Part shown: positions 1 to 8,383 of the stretch, one piece after another
Layout of the letters: each line of letters opens with the position of its first letter
How positions within the stretch are numbered: the first letter of the stretch is position 1
Assembly: GCA_013054445.1 (NCBI GenBank)
Contig: JAAMPI010001711.1
Coordinates: 1-11,144, forward strand
Length of the DNA stretch: 11,144 nucleotides
Direction: 5' to 3'
Source: Cudoniella acicularis
Taxonomy: Eukaryota > Ascomycota > Leotiomycetes > Helotiales > Helotiaceae
Made by a program: the position numbers and the translations under genes
The notes under the pieces: model-generated
What the model was told of the DNA's origin: nothing
Databases searched by the model: none
The model's input: the letters and a program-made list of their open reading frames with translations, nothing else

Positions 1-1964
1 TATTTCCAAATGAATACGAGGCTGCCCCTATACAATGCGCACTTCGCAACTATTCTCTACCGAAATTAGACATACGAACTCATCTGTACGAGGCTTTATC
101 CTACGCATGGGGCAACCCAGACGAGACTCTGCCTATTTGCGTAGACGGGGGTCAGTTTCCCGTCACGGTAAACCTACACGCTGCGCTATCACATCTTCGA
201 GATCGCTCTTTTGAACGAATTATATGGGTAGATGCTATTTGTATTAACCAAGGAAACTCAGAAGAGCGGAAACAGCAAGTTCAGCTTATGGCGAAGATCT
301 ATAGCAAAGCACATCGTGTCATTGTTTGGCTCGGAAAAGAAACAGTAGATACAAAGGGAGCACTCAAGGATATATGCCTTGCTGCTAATAGGAAGCCTAC
401 GGAGCACTCGAAGAAAACAATCCTTAACCTGCTTCAACGACCATGGTTCCAGCGCATCTGGGTAAGTAAATAAACGCTCAACTACAATTACTAAACGATA
501 TTAACACATCTGATTTAGGTACTTCAGGAGGTTGCCGCAGCTCGACATGTCGTGATGATGTGTGGTCCTATAGAGATTGACGGATATGCGTTCTGCTTAG
601 GACTGAAATCATTAGAGCTCCCCTATACAGCTTCTCCGAAATTACAGAGTCTCCCTTCATTAACCCATCTGATAGAGCGAGCCGGTCTCCGATCTAAATA
701 TATAACAAATTCGCCAGAGAGGTTCTCTCTAGAAATAGGCTGTTTAGTTGAGCTGGTAGACATGTTCCATACTCGCGAAGCTTCCGATGTCCGCGATAAG
801 GTGTATGCTTTACTTGGTATGAGCTCTGACGATCTTAATAAAGCTGGTTTACAACCTGATTACGATGTTCCCTGGAACAAGCTGTTCCAGAAACTTGTCA
901 AGTTCGTTCTCGGTAAAGATGTATCCGTGGAGGCTTCCGACAATAGCCAGATGGCGGCGATCAAGAGCAAGGGTTGCATTCTTGGCCGGGTGTCAGTAAG
1001 AAGTGGTAACAGACAGAATGTGAATATCACATTCATATCTAAAAACACGGCTTGGTGCTTAGGCGGTAAGATGGAATGGACTCTTCAGGCATCGGCGAAA
1101 TCCATCCAAGAGGGTGATATTGTCTGTCTTTTACAAGGAGCTTCAAAGCCTACGATCATTAGGCAGTGTAAGGATCACTTTGCCGTTGTTATAATTGCGG
1201 CTACTCCTCTAAACGAGAGTGGAAGTTTTAGACTGTCAGAACTGTCTAGATCGATAGCACACTTCCCGCGTGACTTCCTACTTGTCTGGGACTGGGAGAA
1301 GCCCTTAGGAGAGTCGCAAGATCAAGAAGAATACGAAGCCTTGGTAAAGAATATCCAAGTGCTAGAGTATTTAAAAGCAGAGTTCGGAGATCATTCAGAC
1401 AAGGCGACTAGAACATGGAACGTTGCACTAGTATTAGGAGACTTGGAAGAGTGTGAAAAGGCAGAAGAGATGCTTCGAGAAGCAATAGAGATAGTGGTTG
1501 GAGAAGAGCATCCGCACACGCTTAAAAGCCAATACGGTCTAACACCGCTGTCATGGGCCGCAGGGAATGGGTACGATGCGGTAGTAAAGCCACTACTTGT
1601 AAAAGATAGTGTTGATGCGGACTTGAAAGATGGTCAATACAGTCGGACACCGCTCTTATGGGCAGCCCGTGGAGGGCACGAGGCCGTGGTCAAGCTACTG
1701 CTCGAGACGGGCAAGGTCGAGGTCAACTCGAAGGACAAGGGCAGTCGGACGCCGCTCTGGTGGGCAGCCTGTGGAGGGCACGAGGCCGTGGTTAAGCTAC
1801 TGCTCGAGACGGGTAAGGTCGAGGTCGACTCGAAGGACGAGGACGGTCGGACGCCGCTATCACAGGCAGCCTATAAAGGGCATAAGGCCGTAGTTAAGCT
1901 ACTACTCGAGACGAGCAAGGTCGAGGTCGACTTAAAGAACGAGGATAGTCGGACGCCGCTATAG
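1..1964 (+). CDS. HET-domain protein with TPR-like and ankyrin repeats (5' partial; exons 3-461 and 519-1964)
   Basis: This encodes a heterokaryon-incompatibility (HET) family protein; such proteins act in fungal non-self recognition and regulated cell death. The frame is open from base 3, so the N-terminus lies outside the window, and 634 residues are visible. HET signatures are YEALSYAWG (visible residues 29-37), IIWVDAICINQ (about 73-83), and RPWFQRIW joined across the intron to VLQEV (about 146-158). A typical post-HET segment with REASDVRDKVYALLG follows. Residues about 431-488 resemble one kinesin-light-chain-like TPR unit ending EEHPHTL. Ankyrin repeats begin near residue 493 and run to the end, with TPLxWAA and GGHEAVVKLLLE cores. 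No NACHT or P-loop is seen in the visible part. The last repeat stops after SRTPL, at a TAG that looks mutational, so the gene probably once had more ankyrin units. The family call is firm; the allorecognition role is inferred from the family. Confidence 0.92.
462..518 (+). other. Spliceosomal intron of the HET gene (57 nt)
   Basis: The donor is GTAAGT directly after the TGG codon of RIW, and the acceptor is ATTTAG before GTACTTCAG. A branch-like ACTAAAC lies inside. The intron carries in-frame stops. Its removal joins the exons in phase 0 and restores the family motif RIWVLQEV. Length and sites are typical of filamentous fungi. Confidence 0.92.
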
Positions 1965-2010
1965 TAGGTAGTCTATAAAAGGTACGAGGCCGTAGTTAAG
2001 CTATTATAAT
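1536..2010 (+). repeat. Tandem 102-bp ankyrin-coding repeats, decaying toward the 3' end
   Basis: Unit starts lie at 1536, 1641, 1743, 1845 and 1947. The first spacing is 105 bp and the others are exactly 102 bp (34 codons). Units at 1641 and 1743 are nearly identical. The unit at 1845 carries several C-to-T and G-to-A changes relative to them (for example TGT GGA to TAT AAA, and GTG to GTA). The unit at 1947 is heavily altered: two adjacent TGG codons correspond to TAG TAG, GCA to GTA, CAC to TAC. It fades into AT-rich DNA near 2010. Units before 1962 are coding; the rest of the fifth unit lies behind the stop. Confidence 0.9.
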
Positions 2011-2700
2011 TAAATACTAAATAGCTTTTCCTATTATCTCTCTTCTTTACCTACTACCTTACTACCTAACTTCTTTATATATATAGTAATAAAATCTACT
2101 CGAATGTAGCTTAGAAAGCTATTAATTCAAAATACTTTCCTAGCTTTTAAATTAATTAGACTACTTTTATTTAATATTATTAGAGTATTAAGTTTTAAAA
2201 ACATCGTTAAGGTATAAACAAAACGTAGTATAAAAAAACAAGTTATAAAACAAATAATAATTAAAACACAATTAATAAGCCTCTATATAAGTTATTTTTA
2301 GAAAGGAAATACGTAGATTATAATTATAAAAGGTAAAATATAAGATTAGAGCGTTACGAATAAAATATTATTATTTTATATTAAGATATTTACGATTTAG
2401 TCGAGTATTTAGTTGTACTACGGGACTTTCGCCTCATAGGGATGTCGGTTAAGAAAGGTTTTATAATCAGCCGTTTTGTCTACTTAGGGAGAAATATCTC
2501 TGTGTATAGTATAGCGTATAGGTCGCTATGCTTAGTAGAGGATCGCTAAATTATAGCACGCTATTCCCTATGAGTTTGCGAATTCAGAAGCAGCGTCGCA
2601 TTATTAGAACGAAATATTATACGGGATAACAAACTGTATTATTTCTAAATTACATCCTAATAAATATTTTCTAATAAGATGTTTGTTAGATAGCTCTAAA
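1962..2700. repeat. AT-rich, TpA-rich block with RIP-like composition
   Basis: After the HET stop the sequence becomes strongly AT-rich, with long runs of TA-containing words and no long reading frame. In the part still alignable to the ankyrin units (to about 2010), differences are mostly C-to-T or G-to-A. Many fall at CpA/TpG, while several CpG sites survive. That pattern suggests RIP rather than CpG deamination. From about 2400 to 2640 the block has more G and C (including a stretch near 2418-2470), which might be a mutated mobile element or gene, but I could not identify it. No clear terminal inverted repeats or target duplication were seen. The right edge near 2700 is approximate. Confidence 0.6.
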
Positions 2701-2907
2701 ACATTTACGTGATCATATGACTGGGTGTTGATCGGTGTGCAGAAATGTGACCGGTTTGGAGTTGTTGATTGAAAGCCTATTATTAGAACTTATATTTTTT
2801 AATATTTTGGTAAATCTTTTCAAAAAAATTAAATTGCAAAAAAGCTGTCAGCGGCTAGAACCGAAGTCTCTATTTGACGCTTTTGAGAGCTTTAGCCTAA
2901 GCACCCT

Positions 2908-3096
2908 TCACAATTGCTCTCCCGAGGTATATACCATGACCGTGCTCGTCAACGTTTGCTCCTCGCCCTCAAATTGAATGACCTCACTTGCAATATTCTT
3001 AAAGTTGAGATGTTCATATAGAAGTCGATCTATTAGACTTGCACATAAAGTCATGGGCCAACCCTTCTCTTCAGCGGCCTTGATCCCCCAAGCTTG
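2908..3096 (-). pseudogene. C-terminal remnant of a GNAT-type N-acetyltransferase
   Basis: On the minus strand a 62-codon open segment runs from 3096 to a TGA at 2908-2910, preceded by an in-frame TAA at 3097-3099. It contains WGIKAAEEKGWPMTLCAS, then LLYEHLNFKNIA, then QFEGEEQTLTSTVMVY. This order (helix, small residue, AS, then LYE.L.FK, then a final strand) matches the C-terminal half of fungal GNAT acetyltransferases, which move an acetyl group from acetyl-CoA to an amine. The acetyl-CoA-binding Q/RxxGxG/A loop expected just upstream is not present, and upstream frames are broken by stops. The natural end of the gene may be the TGA. I see a 5'-truncated or decayed copy. An undetected upstream exon is possible but unlikely. 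Confidence 0.5.
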
Positions 3097-3099
3097 TTA

Positions 3100-4085
3100 G
3101 ATTTTTAGCGATATTTTTCATTAAATCCACAGTGAGAAGTGCGCTATATATATAGGCCTGAAGGCCCTGTAATTGCCACCTAATGTGACTCATACAGAAG
3201 GTTCTAGCTCTTATAGGGCCTTCGCCACCTATACGCAACACAGCTAGCAACACTCCCAAAAACAACAGAGCACCCAAGCTTGACAGCAACAACCTGCAAC
3301 AGAGTCCGCATTCATCAAACAACACTTCGGTGGATCGGCACCGCACACCAACAGAGGTCGTGGCAATCCTTTCCCACTAGGTGTTATTGGTGCCACAACA
3401 CAACACCTCGAAGTGCAGTCGAAGCTCCTCGATGCCATCGAATTCAACTTTTATCCAACAGCAGCAAAGCTTATCGGATCGACACTATATATGAAAAACT
3501 CAACACCCTCTACCCTTATCCAGCGATGTTGTGGCAACCCTTTTCCACTGGGTTTTACTGGTGCCACAACAGGGTGGACGACAACTTCGAGGCGAATGCA
3601 TCAAGATTCGACCGAAAGCTCCAGACAGCATCCGACAATCATTGGACTTCAGACAACAACAATGTCCGGATTGGCAGCACGTAATAACAGTTCACTGGAA
3701 CTTTCAACCTCAACATGCTGGGCTGCTTCGCAGTAATACCACTCATTGCCATTTACAAGATTTGTTATATTCAACATCACGTAAATTACTGAATGAAGAG
3801 TCAATTGCTGCTATCAAACAAATTCCGAATGATCTTGCTTGTGAACAAAGTAAAATAAATATATCCGTGAAATATTGACATTTGCTGAAGTGATGATGCT
3901 CAATGAAATCATGGTCCGCCGTAAAGTAATTAGTCGAAACTCTCAGTGTTGACAGTTTGTGATGAGATCCTCGAGTTCTTCCCCCTACTAATTCAAATTT
4001 TGACGAAGATGTGTAAATGAACTAGAATGAAATAGCGCGGCGCTTCGCAGTCGACAACACAGAATTTCATCTCATTGAAGACGAC
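3100..4085. other. No supportable gene; C/A-rich DNA containing a short repeat pair
   Basis: Several overlapping short frames occur between 3240 and 3880, but none shows a recognised domain and they overlap in three frames. The plus strand is rich in CAACA-like words from about 3230 to 3740. The only internal structure I can support is the 43-bp repeat pair at 3357-3399 and 3528-3570. From 3880 to 4085 nothing is recognisable beyond a short open stretch at 4027-4113. Confidence 0.5.
3357..3570 (+). repeat. Two diverged 43-bp copies spaced 171 bp apart
   Basis: Copies lie at 3357-3399 and 3528-3570 and share the core GTGGCAAYCCTTTYCCACT followed by RGGTKTTAYTGGTGCCACAAC. The offset is exactly 171 bp (57 codons). 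In a shared frame both read GNPFPLG..GATT. Sequence after each copy shows weaker similarity (AAGCTCC and GC.ATC.GA segments), so a diverged 171-bp tandem unit is possible. Within the second copy the ends GTTGTGGCA and TGCCACAAC are perfect 9-bp inverted repeats, so each copy could fold as a hairpin. Identity is unknown. Confidence 0.6.
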
Positions 4086-4258
4086 ATGCTAGATGCAAAT
4101 CCCCAAGCAGGTAGGTGCTTCAATCCTCGCTCCTGCCTCATAAACCCAGAATTCGAAAGCAACCTCCACCATGAATCCGGAATGGGTAAAATCTTCCCTA
4201 GCGCTCGCGGTCACACACACACGTACAAAAACGGCGAAATGGAAGGAGCACTCCATCG

Positions 4259-4309
4259 TCTTATCCTCCCCTTCTCCCCTTCTCTCTCCCCTCCACTCTT
4301 TCCCTTCCC
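4259..4309 (+). promoter_or_regulatory. Pyrimidine-rich (CT) tract
   Basis: A 51-base stretch is almost entirely C and T, with two A interruptions at 4263 and 4295. It is followed by a CACGTG E-box-like site at 4330-4335. CT-rich tracts are common just upstream of transcription starts in filamentous fungi. No convincing coding region follows on the plus strand, so a promoter or non-coding transcript is only inferred. Confidence 0.3.
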
Positions 4310-5472
4310 AATTCCCAACAATCAACACCCACGTGCACTCTTCCATTCTTTTCGACAACCATCCGAAAGATGACTCACTCATTCACTCGCTAACAACTGC
4401 CGATTCGGTCCAAAAGGATGGCTTCAATATAAGAACCGCGGTTGAGATTGTTTAAGTTAGCAGGAATCTGGATTCAGCGCAGCGACGAGCGCACCATTCG
4501 TATGGGAAAAGAGAGAATTTTTGCAGCGAGGTGAGGCTCCAGCTCGGGTTGAACTCGGCTCCGGAATTCCACAATGGATGGATGGATTGGTTCTGTATGG
4601 TGCATGTGGTGATCTTGAAAATAGCCTTGTTTGAGCCGTCAGATGTTGTTGATGATTGGGAATTTTGAGGCTGGCAATGGAAAAACTTGAGAGGCTGGAA
4701 ATTTACCTTGATAGCAATGAGAAGCTTCTTCTTGCTTCATGTGCACGTGGGAAACATGGACAACTGGTGTCTGGAAGAAAACTTCTCCCGAAGCCGACAC
4801 GGAGGAAGTTCGAGGAAGAAGCAGTCCTCAACGCCAGCATGACACCGACAAGAACGGCTCAAATCTCACGATGCAGCTCACTCGCCATCAGGAACTTACC
4901 TGTCATGGTCAATTTCAACGTGATAGGGGGAGTACGGTCCCAAGGTTTAAAATACTTGCACACCGTCAACGCATGGCGAAGAGCCGGGTCCTGCATTCAA
5001 TGAGCAGAGGAGAGATTTTTCCAGCATGTGAAAATAAGAAGCTGTGTTTATGGTCGCCCTAGATTGGCTAGCTGTTGCTAGTTATGAAAATTCATTTTCG
5101 AGTTCAAGCGAGATATCAAGTTGATTTATGAGGTCACTGGGACGGGGTCACGCACAACACTTCAAAAGTTTCACCACTTTGCTACATGTGGCTTTTCCAG
5201 AGGATGCTTCATATTCTGCGGAGTATCGTGGTGACGTGGGGGAGAAATCGGATTTGGGAATAATGTGATGTGGTGATGGTGAAGTCCGGGGTTTCTGGAG
5301 TGTGGGGTGGCATGGCCGTGTGATTCGTGACATTTGGGTGTTTGAATTGAGCAACGACCATCAAAAGCTGAATTTTGCTCAACCAAAGCGCTGCATATGT
5401 GTTCCAAATTCTGTCGAACGTTCGGCATCTGGTCTCGTCTTTGTAAGTTCGTGCACCGAAAGGGGGAGTGCC

Positions 5473-5508
5473 GGTAAAAAGAGAGAGACTAGAAGGAAGA
5501 GGAAAGAG
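5473..5508 (-). promoter_or_regulatory. Purine-rich tract (CT tract on the minus strand)
   Basis: The plus strand is almost all A and G with few interruptions, so the minus strand carries a CT tract of the kind seen at 4259-4309, facing the opposite way. No recognisable gene lies downstream of it on the minus strand. A promoter role is inferred by analogy only. Confidence 0.22.
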
Positions 5509-6085
5509 CATGTTATACAAGGCTGAAAGCAAAGTAGCGGTAGTGATGGTATTATGGATTGTGACATCACTCAGGAATTAGTTGACATGCCTCAAACACT
5601 ATATATGACTGAAAATGTTAGAACGCTATATAATTCTATAAAAACAAGATTTGAAAGAAAGTTAAATAACTTTAAACTAAGCTAAAGAAGCGAGTCTGTA
5701 GTTCGGCTGGTATTTTTCACTGCCCTACTTTAGATTTGCAGGGGGAAGGTAAAAACAGTCCCGACAGACGCCAAGCTTTTTAATATATTTTCAGGTATTA
5801 AATACCTTATTAAACATATCTTCTGGGGGGCTCATACCGCACCCAAACTCCCGGCTAACATTTCCTCATTTTCTAACGTAAAATAGAAGGCACTTGGCAG
5901 GTTTGCATGTTTAAAATATCAGGCAGAGATGTAGCCGTAATTTCAGGTTACATAACGCCAGATGGCCGAAAGTACCAGCTGAACTGCGCACCTAGAGAAG
6001 TGGGCTTCAGTATTTCAATTCTTGCTAGCCGCAAGGAGAAATCTTAGTCAAAACCCTAGAAACTTCCCAAATCGCAATGCATAAT

Positions 6086-6158
6086 GCCTTGTTTTGGCAA
6101 CGGATGGCTGGCTTTGGCGCCAGCCACGGCGGGGCAGCTGGAATGCACCAAACAAGCC
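6086..6158. repeat. Nested inverted repeat / hairpin, GC-rich
   Basis: The inner arms GGCTGGC (6106-6112) and GCCAGCC (6119-6125) are perfect 7-bp inverted repeats around a 6-nt loop. Outer arms GCCTTGTTTTGG (6086-6097) and CCAAACAAGCC (6148-6158) pair with one bulge and a mismatch. The structure ends about 95 nt before the ATG at 6254 and stands out from its AT-richer surroundings. It may be a fold in the 5' untranslated region, a regulator site or a tiny element. Confidence 0.45.
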
Positions 6159-6253
6159 ACAAAAAACCAGACTTCAAAAACCTCGACTTCAGCTTCAACA
6201 ACCGAGTCCTTGACGAAATTTTGTCAGTTTAGCTGCAAGTAAATCAGTATAAA

Positions 6254-8060
6254 ATGGAAGAGACCAAGTACCAACAAATTATTCCCGAACAACCACCCAC
6301 ACCGTCGGCTCAGGCCGCGCAGGGTCTTGAGCCTTTCGAGCCCCTGCCCTCGACCACATACCCGGGAAGTTCCCTTCTTCACCTCAAATTTTCGGACTCA
6401 CTTCATTGGTGTCTTCTCTTCATTGCCACATATACGATCTCACTTTTTGGCATCCTTGTTTGGGTGTCTGGCGGACCTGTCTTTCCCCCTACGCCAAGCT
6501 CGCGAGTCTTACGCACTGGAAGCCTGCATGTCAACCAAATATACTCTGGTCTCTTTCTTTCAACGATCTTGACTCCAGCCGCAGTGGTTATCCGACAACT
6601 CAGCGATGCATTTGCGCAAATACATCCCTTCGCTCTCGCAGCGCGGACGCCTATTAAGTCAACCGACCTGGACCGGCTTGTTAATTGCGGCGTTCTTGAC
6701 TTACATTACCTATGGAAATACTCCAAGTGGACGGCAACAGTATAAAGCGTCTTGACGCTCACAGGAATGCTGCTCGTTCCTCTGGGAACATTAACAGTCA
6801 CTACCGGGACCTACGTTCCTCAAACTGGTGGATGGGCGGTGATGGGCATGCTAACGCACCCTCCCGGCGAACAAATAATGATCCTAGATGTCATGGATAC
6901 AGGTGAAGTTGGTGACTCCTTCGCTAGTACTGTAGTAAGTTTAGTAAAGGGCGAAATCATCACACAGAACGGCATATTGAGCTCTACCCCTGCGATCCTC
7001 GGACCTGTGGCATCGACAAATATCTCTTTCAAGCTAGGTGTCCAATATCAAGACGTCGCCGCCTATACCTAGCAAGTTAGGTGCGAAAGTGAAGAGAATG
7101 ACATAGGATTTCATTGGAATTTAAGTGTCAGTGTGACTTTTACTTTTCTAAATATTCCAAATAGACCGACGGTGTACGCACCTACCTGGGAACCAAGGAT
7201 GTCCGTTTGGACCAATACCACAGAATTCTTGCACGGAATCTTGAACACCGCCCCCTACGCCGGCACGCTCTTTTTCGCCGTCGGTATTGATCAATCGACA
7301 ACGGCTTCAGTACCCGATGATAAGACGGGCCTGAGCTTAATAGACACGGTTTGGGTCTCGCATCAAGTGTACACCGAGTTTGGAATGGGAAATATATTCA
7401 TGCATTTGGAATGGGAGTGCGATGGACAGCTGCGAGCGGACGCCTGGTCAAAATGTCACGCGTCTTGACACCGAGGGACTTGATTATCTCACAGGTCAAA
7501 TGACCGCTGTCCCATGGCTCATTTCTAACCAATCTGACTCGGTTTTCAACATGGGTATTCTCACAGCCCCCTTAGTATACTGGCCCGGTGCAAACAACAG
7601 TCACCAGTTACGGGTTCCAGCACTACAAAATTACACCAATCTTTTCGGCGTCGTGGCTCAATCAATCGCCATTGCCACCACCGCAGGCTACTATGGTACA
7701 GTTGAGGTGCCTACCGTCGGAACTCCTGAGCGAGAAGTCTACATCGCGCGGACATACATGATAGCAATCGTATTCCTTCCCCTGCTCGCGGTCTCTTGTT
7801 TTGGCACAGCGCATCTAGTTCAGCTTTCGATAAACAGACTTCCGTTCAGGAAAGCCTCCTTTTTGACGATTGCTAGTGCAACGAAAGGCCTATGGTGGGA
7901 TAGAGAGTTGTCTGGTACGAGTGCTATGCCGGAAAGTAGGTTGAGGAGACGGTATGGGAGGTCGGTGATGTTTGGGGTGAACGTTAAGGAGAGTGGTTCT
8001 GGACATGTCGGGCTAGCACCGGTGGTGAGGGAGATTGAAGAGGAGGGGCGGTATGAGTAG
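6254..8060 (+). pseudogene. Decayed gene for a fungal multi-pass membrane protein of unknown function
   Basis: One continuous protein signal of about 600 codons is broken three times. It runs in one frame from ATG 6254, with TAA at 6743-6745 and TAG at 7070-7072. Near 7450 it shifts by one base into the frame ending TAG at 8058-8060. Hydrophobic segments lie at residues about 51-72 and 95-113, just after the first stop (GMLLVPLGTLTVTTG), and near 7756-7824. The stretch between the last two carries several N-X-S/T sites (near 7018, 7221, 7530, 7596 and 7633), which suggests an extracytoplasmic domain. The C-terminal part (FLTIASATKGLWWD, then HVGLAPVV) resembles a large uncharacterised fungal family known to me only as hypothetical membrane proteins. 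No consistent intron removes the breaks: GT at 6740 with AG at 6797 shifts the frame, and other pairs are too short. Programmed readthrough or sequencing error are less likely alternatives. Confidence 0.72.
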
Positions 8061-8383
8061 GTCCTGTAAGGGATGAGACTCTGTGGGACTGTGGGCGTTT
8101 ATGAGGTTGGGAGGATATATGGTATTCGTGAATTGTAATTGAAGGTCTGTCTGGAGGCCCGAAGCTCTACGGTTTTGTGAGTGCTTACAAGGTGAGGCGA
8201 CATATGTGGAAAGATTCAGCTTTATTTTCGCGATTATAGAAATTATTTAATTTATAATAATGTTTTGTAATTGCATAATTAAATGTCTCGTTAGAATTCA
8301 GGGGCGTAAATGACTTGCGCACTCTGATTCTCTTAAACCCGCCTTTCTTGTTCAATTCTCTCTTTGTCCTACTTCTCTATTAT

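Larger units (their letters stand above)
4086..6253. other. Long intergenic region without a convincing gene
   Basis: Short frames of 60-115 codons are present on both strands but overlap one another and show no recognisable domain. The region holds a (CA) run at 4212-4222, a pyrimidine-rich tract at 4259-4309, a GATG/GATTG run near 4573-4590, a purine-rich tract at 5473-5508 and AT-rich DNA at about 5600-5690 and 5775-5820. No tRNA fold was found. The part just before 6254 may be the promoter of the decayed membrane-protein gene. Confidence 0.5.

Noticed and set aside
1630..1893. Second open frame inside the ankyrin array, arginine-rich
   Set aside because: It is the shifted reading of the 102-bp repeats; the ankyrin frame is the one with a conserved domain, and the array length being a multiple of three keeps any frame open.
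3071..3447. Minus-strand frames with leucine- and cysteine-rich translations upstream of the GNAT remnant
   Set aside because: They do not join the acetyltransferase frame, overlap each other, and show no domain.
4027..4113. Exon-like stretch reading RRFAVDNTEFHLIEDD followed by GTAGGT
   Set aside because: It is short, has no recognised family, and no partner exon was found on either side.
5608..5640. TGTTAGAACG as the start of a solo LTR
   Set aside because: No matching CA-type end with a target-site duplication was found.
5698..5760. tRNA-like A-box (TAGTTCGGCTGG)
   Set aside because: No B-box of the GGTTCGANTCC type follows at a suitable distance and no cloverleaf can be drawn.
6740..6797. 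GT...AG intron that would remove the TAA at 6743
   Set aside because: It is 58 nt long, so it shifts the frame and soon meets a stop, and it would delete the hydrophobic segment that continues the protein.
7038..7080. GT...AG intron that would remove the TAG at 7070
   Set aside because: It is only 43 nt, has a poor donor (GTGTCC), and changes the frame away from the continuing protein signal.
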